From assembly GCF_958450345.1 (NCBI RefSeq), contig NC_088781.1, positions 74,503,140 to 74,567,139 of the forward strand: a DNA stretch of 64,000 nt, given 5' to 3'. The notes under the pieces are model-generated. The model saw nothing but the letters and a program-made list of their open reading frames with translations, searched no databases and was not told the origin of the DNA. The position numbers and the translations under genes were made by a program. This document shows positions 1 through 12,867 of the stretch, piece by piece (positions within the stretch are counted from its first letter, which is position 1; every line of letters starts with the position of its first letter). This DNA is from Calliphora vicina. Taxonomy: Eukaryota > Arthropoda > Insecta > Diptera > Calliphoridae.

Positions 1-975
1 TTACTAGGAAATGATTTGCCACGAGTTTTCTATAGTTACCTTTCCAGGGTGATATTCAGAAACCTTGGACCGAACTCGTGGGTCTCTGTCCACTTTTGAA
101 CAAGCACTTGTTTATAAAACTTTAATTATTTTACAAAATTTAATATAAAAATTATAAAATTTGAAACATTTTTAATTACTTTAAAGTTAAAGTCTTCTTA
201 TATTTAATCATTAAATTTAGTTATTTGCCAATTATTATGTAAGCTCGGGTAATATAGTAATCGAAATGATCGAGCGTGGTAATTTTCCATAAGATCGAAG
301 CTCGTAGAAGAAGAGTGTAAAGTAAAACACGTATAACTTTTTTTTAAAGTTTGCAATGATCTGATTTTACTCTACATATTTTCATATGGCAATGTCGGAC
401 GCAAAATAACCATGTCATACAGAAAACAGATCAAAATATCATGACATCAGAGACATTGTCGTATTTAAGTAATTTTAGTGAAATATAATTTATGATTCGT
501 TCAATAAAATTAAAAAAAAAATTACAAATAATTACTACAAAAGCTACATTTAATAATTTACTTATTGATTGTATTCATAATTCTTACATGTTACTCGTTT
601 AGCAGTAATGTTTACTTTACATCTCTTAAGAACTTGTTGCTAGAGAATGTTGCTGGAGTTACTGGTGATCAACATTGGTAAATAACAAAAAGCTTGACAA
701 ACAATATACATAGCTACAACAATAGCTCTGTACGTGTATTTTTCAGATTAAAATTATTAAATATAGAAAAATATGTAGAATATAAAAAAAATTAAATGCC
801 AAATTTTAAGGAACAAAACATTCCTAAAGATTAAAATGGTATTTCTAATGTTAAGTACATATATTCATTTTTGTATGGAAATAAATACACTAGTAAATGA
901 AGAATTTTATTTAAATGAATTTTGTCATGAATTTTCAGTTTAATAGTAAACCATTCACTACAAAACTAGATAATA
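1..975. repeat. Dispersed/segmental repeat, copy 1 (partner at 18016-19020)
   Basis: This stretch is nearly the same as 18016-19020, in the same orientation. Small differences include a ~44-bp segment present only in copy 2 (near 18119-18164). It begins at base 1, so it probably extends left of the window. Copy 2 runs straight into the reverse transcriptase of Gypsy-B. Copy 1 shares the first ~12 bases of that junction and then diverges before the Gypsy-A tail. A 9-bp inverted repeat (CCACGAGTT/AACTCGTGG) lies near the start in both copies. It is probably non-coding LTR or leader sequence of a gypsy family, but no LTR terminus could be fixed. Confidence 0.8.
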
Positions 976-1015
976 ATTATGTTTACATAGAATTATTAGC
1001 TAGAAAAAGAGCAGT

Positions 1016-4000
1016 TTATGTGCGTAAATCTTTCGCGTGATATGTTCCAACTAATTTACCTTGGAAATCTTCCATTAAATAATAATGTTTACCTAATTTT
1101 TCCCTGATCTTACATTTTACAAGCAGAGGAGACAATTTGGCGTTAAATTTTTTCTCACTACTGCTTTGTACAAAATGTCTTCTAAAGATTTCTTGGCGTT
1201 TTTGGAATGATTGAGGTCTTGTACGTAGGTTATATTGATTGCAGTTAACCTCGTAAGCAGCCCTAATGTGTTTTCTTAAACTACCTCGAATCAAATTAAG
1301 GTTATCATCTCGAGAGAGGTGGTAATAAGGTTCATCAAGCAACTGTAGATTCCTGAGCAAAGCATACGAATTTCCATGCGTAAGCATATCCAATCCGAAC
1401 ATAGCATGATACGGTGTAGTTTGTATTGCCTGATGATATGAATTCCGTAAGGCGCAGCTTATTTTGGACAAATTCTCATCATAGAGTATGATCGGATTTC
1501 AGATATGCTCGAATGCCTGCGATTATGGATCTGTTTACACGTTCCGATGCATTACTTTGCGGAGAATATACCGCGGTATATATATGATTGATTCCATAAC
1601 TTGTTAAGAATGCATTGAAATCGTTTGCTCGAAATTGCGATCCATTATCACTGATGATATTCACTGGCATTCCGAACACGTCGAAAAATTGTTTTTGCAA
1701 GTAATCCATAATGATAGGAGAGGTAAATTTTCTCATAGGGAACAACCAATGAAATTTTGTTAAATGATCCAAAACAATAAGCAATCCAATATAGTCGGAT
1801 TTGCTTCTTGGGTAGGGACCTAGCAGATCAATATACAAACGCTGTACAGGACGTATAGATAAAGCTTGTTTGCCCATTTCTGGCTTTAAGTTGTAGTTTG
1901 GTGCTTTGGTACTTTTGCAAATATCACATTTTCTTATGTATTCTCGGACGTCTTTTACTAATCCTGGCCAATAGAAATTTCTGCGAATTAGTTCAATAGT
2001 CTTGACCATTCTACCGTGAGAGACTACTGGATCGTGAGCTCTTGATATAACATCCTTTCGCAACATTTTTGGTACCCACAACTCCAATTCTTCTCCTCTT
2101 GACTTTATTCTCCACTATAGTGATCAGTTCTAATGTAAATGTATATATCTACAGCTTTAATATCGGGATACTTTGATGGTTCAGATGTAATTTTGTCCTT
2201 TAATTCAACGTAATCTGGATCTAGAAAATGAGGTGAATTTAAGTTTATTTCGGGTTCATTTAAGGTTAAGGCGGAAATTTCATCACCACAATTTCGTGAC
2301 AGTGCGTCAGGCACAACATTTTCTTTGCCTTTCCTATGGATTATGGTAAATTTAAAACATTGCAGTTTGAAAACCCAACAGGCAAGTCTTCCAGTGAGAT
2401 CTGGTTGTCTCATGAGCCAAACGAGGCTCGAATGATCAGTGATTATCTCGAATTCGTGTAATTCAAGATAACACCGAAAACGTTTTATGGCTTCGACTGC
2501 AGCTAGGCACTCACGCTCAGTGACGCTGTAGTTTCTTTGTGCCGTGTTCAATTTCTTGCTCATGAGAGCCACTGGTCTCTCATTTCCATCATCATCGAGC
2601 TGTACCAACACGGCACCAATGCCAAAGTCACTGGCATCACAATGAACGTAGAATTTCTTTGCAAAGTCTGGGTTAATCAAAACAGGGGCTGTAGTTAGAA
2701 GAGTTTTTACGTTTTCAAATGCTGTCTGTGCTTCGGGTGACCACCAAAATTTCTTTTTCGTGGATAGTACTTCGGTGATCGGGAAAACTATACTAGAAAA
2801 GTTGTCGATGAACCTTCTGTACCAACCTGCAAGCCCTAGAAAGCCTCTTACTTGTTTTATTGTTTTCGGGACTGGCCAATTAACTATTGCACTAATCTTT
2901 TGTGGATCGGTCGTAATTCCACCATTACCTATCACGTAGCCCAAGTATTGGACCCGAGTTACACAAAATTTGCTTTTAGCTATGTTCAAAGTAAGATTTG
3001 CTTTCCTGAACTGTTCAGATACTCGCACTAACAATTACAAATGACTTTCAAAATCTGCCGACACGATAATAAGGTCATCGAGGTAACCAAAGATGGAGTT
3101 ACGAAGTTCGGGTGGTATGATCTCGTCAATAAGGCGACACATAGTTCCGTTACAAAGGCTGAATGGCATGACGACAAACTGATATAACGGCCTACCGTTT
3201 ACGGTGAACACAGTCAAAGCTTTTGAACTATCGGCGAGGCCGATTTGCCAATGGGCATCCTTTAGGTCCAATTTGGATATAATATTGGCCTTTGGCAGCC
3301 TAGCAAAAATCCCTTCTATTGATGGCAGCGGATAAACGTCCTTTTTAGTGACGGAGTTTAACTTCCTTGCATCGAGGCAAAGACGGACTTTGTTTGACTT
3401 AATTACAAGCCTAATGGGAGAACTCCAAGAGGATTGAGAAGGCTCAATTACCCCTAATGCCAACATCCGGTCTATCTCAGTAAACATCAGTTTCTCCACT
3501 GCTGGAGATCGGCTTGGAATCTCCAATGTCGATCTCGTGCCTATTAGGCCAGTTCTCCCTAACCCTTATAATGCTATTATAGCATCTAATTGCTGGCGTT
3601 GGCAAGGAGTTAGTGGGAAATTTGGTTCATCTAATTAGATTATAAAGTTTCTACGGACTGGACTTCGGAGGTATGAGTATTGAGAGCGCACGGAGGACAA
3701 AAACTTAGCAAATACTTATCATAAACTTCTAAGGATTCAACGATGCTTGGAATCAAATTAAAGGCATTCCAAAAGTCAATACCTAGTATTAACCTTTGCG
3801 TTATTGGCGGAATTATGAAAAGGTTTATTGCGCGTTTTTTATCTTTAAACTGAATTTCCACAGATAACCAACCCTTAACGTGTTGCGACTGACCATCAGC
3901 CGTTTTAACTTCACTATGGCATTCATAAAAATTGGATAAATTTGAAAAATTGTGTTTTGCTAATTTGCAACCTATGCATGAAATGTTTGCGCCTGTATCA

Positions 4001-4281
4001 AGGAGTCCATACTCTTTAAATGTCAAAAAAGAAACTTTTGCGTAAAAACGCTGATCTGTAGAATTACTTATTATGGCAGATACTAAAAACTTTTGGCATC
4101 TTCTACGTATTTTATAAAATAAACGCATTCTTAATGTGGATCGCTTAGGATTTCGGCGAGAAATCATAGACATTTCAGTATTATTGAAAATTTTATTACG
4201 TTTAGAAATGTAATGTAATAAAATTTTGTCACAATCGAAATATTCACTCGAAAAATTACGATTAGTATTAAATCTTCTCAA
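1016..4281 (-). pseudogene. Gypsy-A pol pseudogene (PR-RT-RNase H-integrase)
   Basis: The protease motif LLDTGANISCIG lies in the first piece (4281-3640). RT is at 3526-3035 with LDLKDAHWQI and FGYLDD, but the usual GLCNAPQ stretch is shortened to SLCNG. A TAA at about 3035 follows, and the same frame continues into the RT connection and RNase H (CDASDFGIGAVL, TERECLAA, ITDHSSL). Integrase (2087-1479) shows H/H, CDIC and the D, DNGSQF and NASERVN catalytic region. The C-terminal tail (1471-1016) is in another frame. The protease-to-RT linker at 3527-3640 is disrupted. Several lesions make it non-functional. Confidence 0.92.
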
Positions 4282-4373
4282 TATTGTTACTTTTTCCGGG
4301 GAATTTTTATCTTGGGAAATGTCAGGGGAATTTATTTTAGTGTCATCGATTTTGGTATAGTTCTTAGAGCAAA

Positions 4374-5947
4374 TTATTGGTTAGTTTTCATTGTTTCCAA
4401 TGGTTTCACGTTTTTTGATAAATTTATTTTCTTAGATGAACATGTGGAGCATTGAGGTTTGTACGTATTTTTGGCTCCACAGCCATAACAAAAAATGGTT
4501 CTTTCCTTGAGACAATCGTACCAATAGTGTCCGATTTCGTCACAATTATAACAACGCAAAACTTTCTGCTGCATTTGAAGAGCGTTAATTTCACTATTGG
4601 ACGAATTTCTAGAGTTCAGATCACTATTGTCTTCGACAAATTCTACCTCAGCAATATGTCTTCTAAGGACTAAAGAATTTGGAGGGCGATAAGCCAAGTT
4701 TTTGCGGACATGTTCATCATTCAGAAATGCTTCTCTCATTTGCACTAACTTGCGAAAATGGGAAATTAAGTGTACAGGAACATAAAGAAGGTCCTGACGA
4801 ATTTCGGGCCTCAAATTTCTGATCTGGGAGACTGTAATCTATCCATAATGGATGAAACAGATTCGAAGTAAACATCGAAGTTTTGTCCAACTTTTTGTTT
4901 TCTATTTCTTCTTTAATATCAAATGAAGATTTAAAATCACGATATTGGCATCGGATGGCTTCAGAAAATTCATCCCAATTACAAGATTCAACTTTCTTTC
5001 TGTACTGCCAATACCAGTCTTTTGCTTTTCCATGCAAAAGTACATTAAGGTTTTTAACAATGGGAGTAAAATCGCCATCGAAATGGTCATATGTAAGGGA
5101 ACGAATTCGGGAGAGAAATTCCTCTAAATTAAGGCCTGTTGGAGAACCGTCAAATTTAATACACCAGCTAGAAATTATTGCTGTTACTTTATCCATGTTA
5201 TAATTTGAAAAGTTAGAAGTGTGAACTGAAGGTGCATTAATACGATTGGCTGAATTATTTGCAAAATTGTTACTATTAATATTTCCATTTTGAGGACGAC
5301 TATTTTCAGTTCGAACTATTTGTGGTTGATTATTATTTTGGTTGGGAACGAGGTTCAAATTGGTAAGTAATCGAGTAATATTTCTCTCTATCATACTATT
5401 TATTTGATCATAATCGACTGTATTTCTTGAATTGTTATAAAACATTGAATTTGGATGATTTGATTAGGAGAACGAACAGGTTGGGTCACACGCGTTGGTG
5501 TAGAAACTTCATATGTGTCAGGGTTTACATTACTATTTTCAAAAGACCATTGACTATCTTGAAACAAATTTTTAGCTTGAAAACGAGTATTGTATGTTTT
5601 CCTCATGGCACCACGGCTTCGATTTCCATTCGATGATTTTACTGTTTGGTTTTGTTTATCTAAAACATTTATTTTGTTTATGTCAACTAATTGGCATGAA
5701 CGTTTGCAGATTGGACATTCTGCAGCGTTAGATAGATACATGCTCGATGAAATGAATGACTACAGTTGGTTATTATCAAACAATCATCATTTTCAGTCAT
5801 AAAATTATTACAAATTTCGCATACTGGTTCAGAAACTGAAGTTGCGTTTTGAATAGGTTCCACCTCTGAAGGCAATATGGGAGCGTTGGTAGAAGGCATT
5901 GAAGCAGCATCAGCAGCTTCATTTGGTGGCGTTCTCGGAAGAGACAT
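4374..5947 (-). pseudogene. Gypsy-A gag pseudogene with split RING finger
   Basis: It starts at an ATG at 5947. The first 86-codon piece has the first six RING-H2 ligands (CEIC, then C-x-H and H-x2-C). The last two (CPIC) are in another frame in the piece starting near 5741, so a frameshift splits the finger. Then come an Asn-rich linker (5445 downwards) and the retrotransposon capsid core around WCIKFDGSPTGLNLEEFL. A deletion/frameshift follows after a DIKEE motif, then the capsid end (RPEIRQDLLYVP) and two C-rich knuckles (CYNCDEIGHYWYDC, and CYGC with a distal C pair). Against the intact Gag at 52451-54058, every domain is present but broken. Confidence 0.88.
4389..4416 (-). promoter_or_regulatory. 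Gypsy-A remnant of a -1 frameshift signal
   Basis: On the minus strand the heptamer A-AAA-AAC (4416-4410) sits exactly in the gag frame, 12 codons before the gag stop. After 7 nt comes CATTG-GAAA-CAATG (4402-4389), a 5-bp stem with a GAAA loop. The pol frame is -1 relative to gag. The same arrangement occurs in Gypsy-C with a different stem sequence. Confidence 0.7.
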
Positions 5948-7235
5948 TTTTGTTATAAAAGAAAAATTTCAAACCAAAAAGAATTAAGACGTTTTTAGTT
6001 ATATGTTCAAAATTTATGTAGGTAACCAAAGCTGATATAAAAAATAGGATAAGAGGTTATATCCGTTATTTATTGAAAAATATTTATAAAATGTAAAGAT
6101 TTTTGTTATAAAGAAGAAAAAAAATCTTATAACTATAGATATTTGCTTTGTTCAAATAACTGTTATGAATGATTTTTAAGAAATGTAAAGGGATATTTAA
6201 AAAAAAAAACTGAAATCTTAATAGGAGTATACAATTTCAAGAAACTCGTAGAAAATTATGAAATATTACAAAAACTAAGTATTAATAAAGTTTGTTAAAA
6301 GTTGAAAATTTGGCCTTATTTTCCAAATTGTTGTGGAACAATTAGGAATATATAAAAAAAAAATATGAAAATTAGAATTAGGAATAATATTGTTTTCACT
6401 TTAAAAAAATAATGCATTACAATGCAATACAATATTCTTCAAAACTTGATAATATATAGATATAGTGAGTAAAAATATTACTTTTGGTGAATTCCTGAAC
6501 ACAAAATTTAACAAAAAAAAATGTTTAACAAAATTCGTGAAGAATTAGTGGAACTAACATTAAGTTTCACATTTAAAATAATTTTTCGTTAAAACAATTA
6601 TTTGTTATTCAAATAAATTTATTTTTTATTTTTCTTTAACAGATTTCGGAAACAAGCGTAAACCAATCGCAATTTTATTTACGCAATATTGTTCACAATT
6701 AAGGTATATAGGTTGTTTTATTTACTTATATTATGTGTTTTCTTTAGGTTGATAATCATTAAAGTAGATGTTAAATTTGGGTGTTAATAAATTTATAAAA
6801 AATGTAGGTTGAAATAACCAGTCTATGGAGATGTTTATATCAACAAGATTAAAACTTTGAAATAACAAACCAGACAACTTTTTTTTCTAATTCTTTAAAT
6901 AAAAATTGGACAGAGCTTCGCTTTGCAAAACATCTGTGATCCTAAAATTTATTTAAGGTCTGATACCTAGTCCTTACAACGTCATATTCAACTTGATATA
7001 AATATCTACTGTTTTTCAGAAACAATATAAAATAACACACAAAACCAAGACAAAATGTCAAACAATTGACTTGTCGAACATTTAATTCGCAAACGCAAAT
7101 TAACGAAAATCCTCACAAGTGTTATAAGATATTTTCTTAGAAATGAAAAATCATCATGTAATGTTTTTGAAAAAGAATCTAATGAAATCTACAAAAAAAT
7201 CAAAATATGACCTAAAAATTTAAAAAATATGCACT
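5948..7235. other. AT-rich region upstream of Gypsy-A gag, no gene
   Basis: This is AT-rich DNA with poly-A/T runs and no credible ORF. By position it would be the Gypsy-A 5' leader, but I see no tRNA-Lys PBS like that of Gypsy-C and no LTR. Confidence 0.5.
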
Positions 7236-7447
7236 TATATTTTTGTGCAGAAACATAAAATAATTAAGTATGGAATTCGAAATGTCCAAAAAAATACACA
7301 ACACTGTTGCCAGCAGTTAGAACTCTTTAAATTATACCAGGAATTAAACAATTAAAGTTCTAAAACTATTTTTAAAATAATTTTTCATCTGAAAAAACGA
7401 TGGACGATATATTAATTGTAATATCTTGGTATGAATACTTGTTTAAA
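7236..7447. repeat. Left part of a dispersed repeat split by BEL-A
   Basis: This matches 36513-36727 closely and resumes after BEL-A at 16121. It is an unclassified, non-coding, AT-rich dispersed repeat. The BEL-A target site GCCAT is at 7448-7452. Confidence 0.85.
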
Positions 7448-7452
7448 GCCAT

Positions 7453-7868
7453 TGTTCAGGTCTGAACAATGGTGATTGTCCATCCCTGGTTAATGATTGA
7501 TAGTGGTACCAAATTTAGCCTGGATAAACTGACGTTAAGGGGCGCTGTTATTATCATATTTTCTTTTAATTGCATTTTCTTTTATGAACTTTACAACAAA
7601 ATTATTGTACATATATATAGTCGTTGTTCTTACCGCCATTAGAAAAGAAGTCTATTGTGTTTGCTCGCGAGTTCTATTTTTTCATCATTTGTGAAACAAA
7701 TTTATATTTTAATAAAGGAAAGTAATATTTACTTTACTTTTTCTTATTGAAAAAAAATATATATTGTTATTTTTTTTTTATATTATTTATTTTGGCCAGT
7801 TGGGCTTAGTGCTTGGAGGTGTCCACTTTGGAATTTGTTGGGAACCATTTTAGTTGGTCGCTTATTTA
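7453..7868 (+). repeat. BEL-A 5' LTR
   Basis: It begins TGTTCAGGTCTGAACA, a near-terminal palindrome with 7-bp arms, and ends CTTATTTA. TATATATA at 7612-7619 and AATAAA at 7711-7716 are plausible promoter and polyadenylation signals. It differs from the 3' LTR by a 13-15 bp insertion near 7567, some homopolymer length changes and a few substitutions. Confidence 0.93.
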
Positions 7869-7869
7869 T

Positions 7870-7887
7870 TGGTCTAATCGAACCGGA
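7870..7887 (+). other. BEL-A primer binding site (candidate)
   Basis: The 18 bases TGGTCTAATCGAACCGGA start one base after the LTR and begin with TGG, the complement of a tRNA CCA end. BEL-B has the related TGGTCCAGTTCGATCCGG at the equivalent place. I could not name the tRNA. Confidence 0.6.
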
Positions 7888-9082
7888 TAATTGGATTTTG
7901 TTGGTGGAACCCCAAGTTTTAATTTGAAGACAAATCAAGGAAATTTAAGGTGATATTGCTTTTAATTTATTTTTCTATATTCTTCTTGTAATATTTTGTT
8001 TGGATAATATTACAAGAAAATACCTCTTGTTAATAAAGCAGTATTAACACTGTATGATAAAATAGTTCAATATACTGCATTATCGACAAACGAGTTTTTA
8101 ATTTTACAACTCTGTTTTATCAATCACATTGTGGCCATTTGAGCAGCTGATTTATTTTGACGTCTGCTTTTGGTGTATTTTCTTAATTTGTTTATTTTGT
8201 TGTGTTCGCAAATTTATTACGAACATTTTTTAATTAATTAAATAATATAATTTAAATAATAATTAATGAAATTAAAATTTAACAGCAACGTAAATTTTAT
8301 TTAATATAAAAGTGGAAGTGTTATATTTGTGCAGAATTAATTATATTGCTGAAATTAATACGCCGCGGCGCGACGGTCAACAAATCAAAGGAATTTGGAA
8401 AACCATACCAAAGTGAAAACTAAATTGTTCGGCTATTTCTTTGTGACCATTTTAAAGAAATAAAGTGGAATTTAAAGGAAATTGATAATAAACAATTTTT
8501 TTTATATTGTTTGTTAAAACAGAGTTGCCAGTGATTTTTTTTGTTTTTAAAGAAAAAATTTAATTTATTTAAACAAATTATTTTTGAAATTTACTGAAAA
8601 GTGTTGCCAGTGAGTTATTTTTTTTTCCATATAAAGAAAAAATTTAATTTATTTAAGCAAATTATTTTTGAAATTTGCTGAAGTGTTGGCAGTGGAGTTT
8701 TTCGAATAAATTAATTTTTATTAAAAAAAAAATAAATTATTTACGAATTTAACGAAAATCAGAAAAATAAAATAGATGAAAATTTATTATTTTATTATTA
8801 TAATTTCGATTCAAACAACAAAATTTAAAATGTTATTTAATAGTTTTCTTTTTTTTTGACAAAAAAGAGCAACATTTTTAATCTTTTTGATTTTTGTTAA
8901 CGCTAATATTTATTTACAAAATATTTATTATTTTTTTAATATTTTACTACTAGCAACACTGATTTTAATTAAAGTTGAAAGTTTTTTATTACATTGTTTT
9001 ACCAACCGGTTAAGAAAAGCTTATTTTTGAATTTTTCAATTTAATTTAAATTAAATAAGATTTGTTCTGCTAATTTATTATA
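7888..9082 (+). other. BEL-A 5' leader with ~80-bp tandem repeats
   Basis: This is a 1.2-kb AT-rich non-coding leader. A unit of about 80 bp starting with GTTGCCAGTGA is repeated at 8524, 8603 and partly at 8684. AAGGTGAT near 7946 could be a splice donor, and a similar string lies upstream of the BEL-B gag. No other gene is seen. Confidence 0.6.
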
Positions 9083-11144
9083 ATGACTAAATCTAATAGT
9101 TTAGTTAAATTTGAAAGGTTAGCAGCTTTATTGCTTGAATTTGAAGGCGATTTTCTCGAGGTATCCAAGGGGGATCAGACTACAATTAGTGTAGATCTTC
9201 AGAAAGAAGAATTTAAGGTTTTGTGGGAAAAGGTAAGAGTTTCTTATGAGACTTTTGCTACAAATAACACAATCGTAGATTCCGAAGAAGATTGTGAAGC
9301 GGCAAACATCTGTACAAGGAATGTAGATTAGCATACATTACCATTGCCGCACAAATGGGTGAACTATCACAAAGTTTTATAAATAAACCAGTTCTTTCGT
9401 CGACCCAATGTAACGTCGGTTCAAATAGTGCTTCGAACACTGTAGTGAATCGGCCCACAAGCCATATTTTAAATTTACCACCCTGCAAGATAGAAGTTTT
9501 TAAAGGTGATTATAAGTCTTGGCCAACATTTCGTGATATGTTCACAGCCATTTATATTAACTGTGAGGAACTGACAGATGTCCAAAGGTTATGCTATTTG
9601 CGACAATTTACAAGTCTAGAAGCACAGGATATAGTTAGTGATTCGGATTGGACTAATGAAGGCTTTAATGTGGCTTGGGAGAATTTAGTTGATACTTATG
9701 AAAATAAGAGAATTTTAGTAAATAATCAACTAAAATATTGTATAGTCTCACTCCTGTGAAAACAGAATGTGCCAAAGACATAAAACGTCTCCAAAGGGAA
9801 ATAAAAAATTGTATTTCTGTTCTTACTTTGAATGGCGTCGATATTTCTGGATGGGATGCAATTTTTGTATTTTTTTGTTCGATAAATTTACCGGTCCTTT
9901 CTTTATCATTGTGGGAACAATCGGTTAAAAATAAAAAGGAAATACCTAAATGGAGCGATTTAGATGGCTTCTTAAAAGCTCGGTTTCAATCATTGGAAAC
10001 TGTTTTTGACCTTAGGCATTTTGAAAATACGGATATAGGTAGATTTAACTCGGGTTCGTCTTCTAATAAGACTTTAAACAAATTTGAGAATCGTGCAGGA
10101 ATTAAAACAGGTTCAAGTAATAATAGCACGGGTACAAAAGTTAAGAGCTATCAAGCAAAAGCGACCAGGAGATCATGTCCCTTGTGTTCTAAGGATCATT
10201 TGATAAGATTTTGTTCGAAATTTGTTAACATGAATCCTGAAGAAAGATTTTTGGCCGTAAAAAGACACAATTTGTGCATTAACTGTTTGATCGAAGGCCA
10301 CAAATTACAAACCTGCAAAAGTAATTTTAGTTGTTCAGTTTGCAAATTAAAACATAATTCAATGTTACATAGGGAAGTTTCTGAATCTTCTCCAACTGCA
10401 AATAGTTCAAGCAGCCAAAATAGCGGTCAAACAGCACAGCCTTCTACTAGTGTGCAAAATTGTTTTGCTGCCACATCAAAGCACATTCTTTTGGGTACAG
10501 CGATGGTAAATATTATTTGTCGTGGTGATATTTTCACAGCAAGGGCTATTATAGATCCTGGTTCTCAATCGAGTTTTATTTCCGAGAAATTACAAAGAAA
10601 ACTTAATTTACCTACGAGATCAACTAATATAGAAATATCTTCTCTAAATAATGCCGACCCAGGTCGTGCTGTTAAAGAATGTGAGTTTACATTAGGCTCT
10701 GTCGTTAATAATGGATTTAAGTTAGAAATGTCAGCTTTGATATTACCAAAATTAACAGGAAAATTACCAAATAAATCAGTAGATATTTCTAATTTACGAT
10801 CTTCTTTGAACATTCCCTTGGCCGATCCGAATTTCGGTACAAGTCGACCTATTGATATTTTGATTGGATCTGACTTTTATCCCAAGATTATGATAGATGG
10901 CTCTAGGCAAAAGATTTTCGGAAATTTAATGGGTCACGAAACCTATTTTGGTTGGGTTTTAATTGGCTCTCTGGCAGATAAGTCAGAAACAAGTTCAAAT
11001 ATTTGCTCTTTTTATACTAAAATAAGCCTAGATAAGCAATTGGAGAAATTCTGGGAACTTGAAGAACCCCCACAGGTTTCAAGGTTAACACCTGAGGATA
11101 AATACTGTGAAGAGTTTTATAAAAAAAACTACAATAAGAAATAG
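9083..11144 (+). pseudogene. BEL-A gag, nucleocapsid and protease (frameshifted)
   Basis: It starts at an ATG at 9083. The Gag core (DUF1759 type) shows LPPCKIEVFKGDYKSWPTF and later IPKWSDLDGFL. The three-part BEL zinc-knuckle array follows (CPLC..H..C, CINC..H..C, CSVC..H..H). The protease (DUF1758 type) has IIDPGSQSSFIS and ends with a YFGWVLIG motif. The catalytic triplet is DPG instead of DSG/DTG, which also occurs in its second protease. Frameshifts occur near 9320, near 9750 (AAATATTG) and in an A8 run at 11123-11130, where RT continues in another frame. Confidence 0.9.
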
Positions 11145-12867
11145 TGATGGTCGATACGAAGTTTCATTGCCTTTTAAGCCGCAATTTATGGTAGATAAAC
11201 AGCTTGGGCCTTCTCGAGAAAAAGCAAGTCGTCAGTTTTTGAGGAATGAGATTTCTCTTTTAAAGAATCCTGAACTTAAATCAGTTTATGATAATGCTTT
11301 GTCGGAATATGAAGAACTAGGTCACATGATTCAGGTTGATGAGACAGATGTTTCTACATCATATTATCTACCACATCATTCGGTTTTCAAACCTGAAAGT
11401 TCTTCCACTAAAGTCAGAGTGGTTTTTAATGCCTCAAGTCGAACTTCTTCGGGGTTAAGTCTGAATGACATGTTGTATACAGGACCAATCTTACAGAATG
11501 ATCTGATGTTGTTGATTATCAGATGGAGGTTTTATCGATATGTCTTTAACGGGAATATTGAAAAAATGTATCGTCAGATACTTTTAGATCCTAAACAAAC
11601 CGCTTTTCAAAGAATTGTTTTTCGGAAGAACCCTAATAGCGATTTGAAAGATTTCGAATTAAAGACTGTCACATTTGGTCTCAACTGTGCTCCCTTTTTG
11701 GCAATTAGGACTCTGCTTCAGTTAGCAGATGACGTAGAGGAGAAATTACCATGGGCTTCTAAAATTTTACGTCGCATGATGTACGTAGATGATGCTTTGG
11801 TGGGGACACATGAAATCTCTTTGGCGATTACGGCTCGTGATCAATTAATATTGGCATTATCGTTAGCAGGATTCTCAATGAGAAAATGGACATCTAACGA
11901 TGAACGAATTTTGCAAGGGTTACCAAGAGATCATTTGTTAAGGGAAGATTTTTTGAAAATAGATGATGAGAGTACAGCTAAAACTTTGGGAGTAAGATGG
12001 AACGCTAAGGTTGATCAATTTTATTTTGTAACAGCTCCGATCACTCTGAAGGAAAAATTTACCAAAAGAGAAGTTTTGTCTATAATTGCTCAGCTATTTG
12101 ATCCAGCAGGTTGGTTGGGTCCTGTTGTTATAATTGCAAAGATTTTGATGCAACAAGTTTGGAGCGACAAAACTGATTGGGATGAATATTTATCCGAGAC
12201 AAGTGGTCTAAAATGGAATCAATTTCTTAGGGACTATGGGTCCATAGATAATATACGAATATGTCGTTGGGTTGGATTTAAACCTTCAACCAAATTACAA
12301 GTACACGGTTTTTCTGACGCATCTGAAAAAGCATATGGTGCTTGCGTTTATGTTCGCCTAGAAGATGAAGATGGTTCTGTTCAGACTCACTTATTGTTAG
12401 CTAAGTCAAAGGTAGCTCCTTTGAAAACAATTTCCTTGCCAAGATTGGAACTTTGTGGCGCGTCGCTATTGGCTGATTTGCTTGATACTGTTAGAAAAGA
12501 TTTGAATTTTGATGAAAATAGAACAAAAGTTTTTACTTGGAGTGATTCCATGATTGTTCTGGCATGGTTACAGAAATCTCCGAGTTCTTGGACAACCTTC
12601 GTGGCCAATAGAGTGTCAAAAATAGTAGAGAAAATTGGAAAGGATTGCTGGAGACATGTTAGTTCTAGTGACAATCCTGCAGATTTGTTGAGTAGAGGTG
12701 TTCGACCTCAAGACTTAGTTGAAAATAATCTTTGGTGGCATGGTCCGTCATGGCTTTGCTCAGATTCTGTTCGTTGGGAAGCGTATTTGGATAAGGACTT
12801 CGGTACTAATGAGGAGCAAAGAGTTCAAAAGTTTTTTTTTTATATTTTAAGTCTTATTGTGATTTGA
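11107..12867 (+). pseudogene. BEL-A reverse transcriptase and RNase H
   Basis: The RT has YLPHHSVFKPES, TKVRVVFNASS, NIEKMYRQI and the catalytic MMYVDDAL. The A17-type region (LFDPAGWLGPV) and RNase H (VHGFSDASEKAYGA, then LPRLELCGA) follow, ending at DNPADLLSRG. The frame is lost in a T-run at about 12830-12840. The core is otherwise intact, so decay looks recent, or some of these homopolymer shifts could be sequencing errors. Confidence 0.92.

Larger units (their letters stand above)
1016..5947 (-). mobile_element. Gypsy-A: decayed Ty3/gypsy retrotransposon
   Basis: On the minus strand, pieces of RING-Gag, capsid, zinc knuckles, protease, RT, RNase H and integrase follow in the order expected for Ty3/gypsy. 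They are close in sequence to Gypsy-C (45354-59488), so the two belong to one family or sister families. Reading frame changes at least six times and there are internal deletions, so it cannot encode working proteins. No LTR or PBS was found on either side: the left end stops within a few bases of the pol stop, and the right end fades into AT-rich sequence. Confidence 0.92.
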
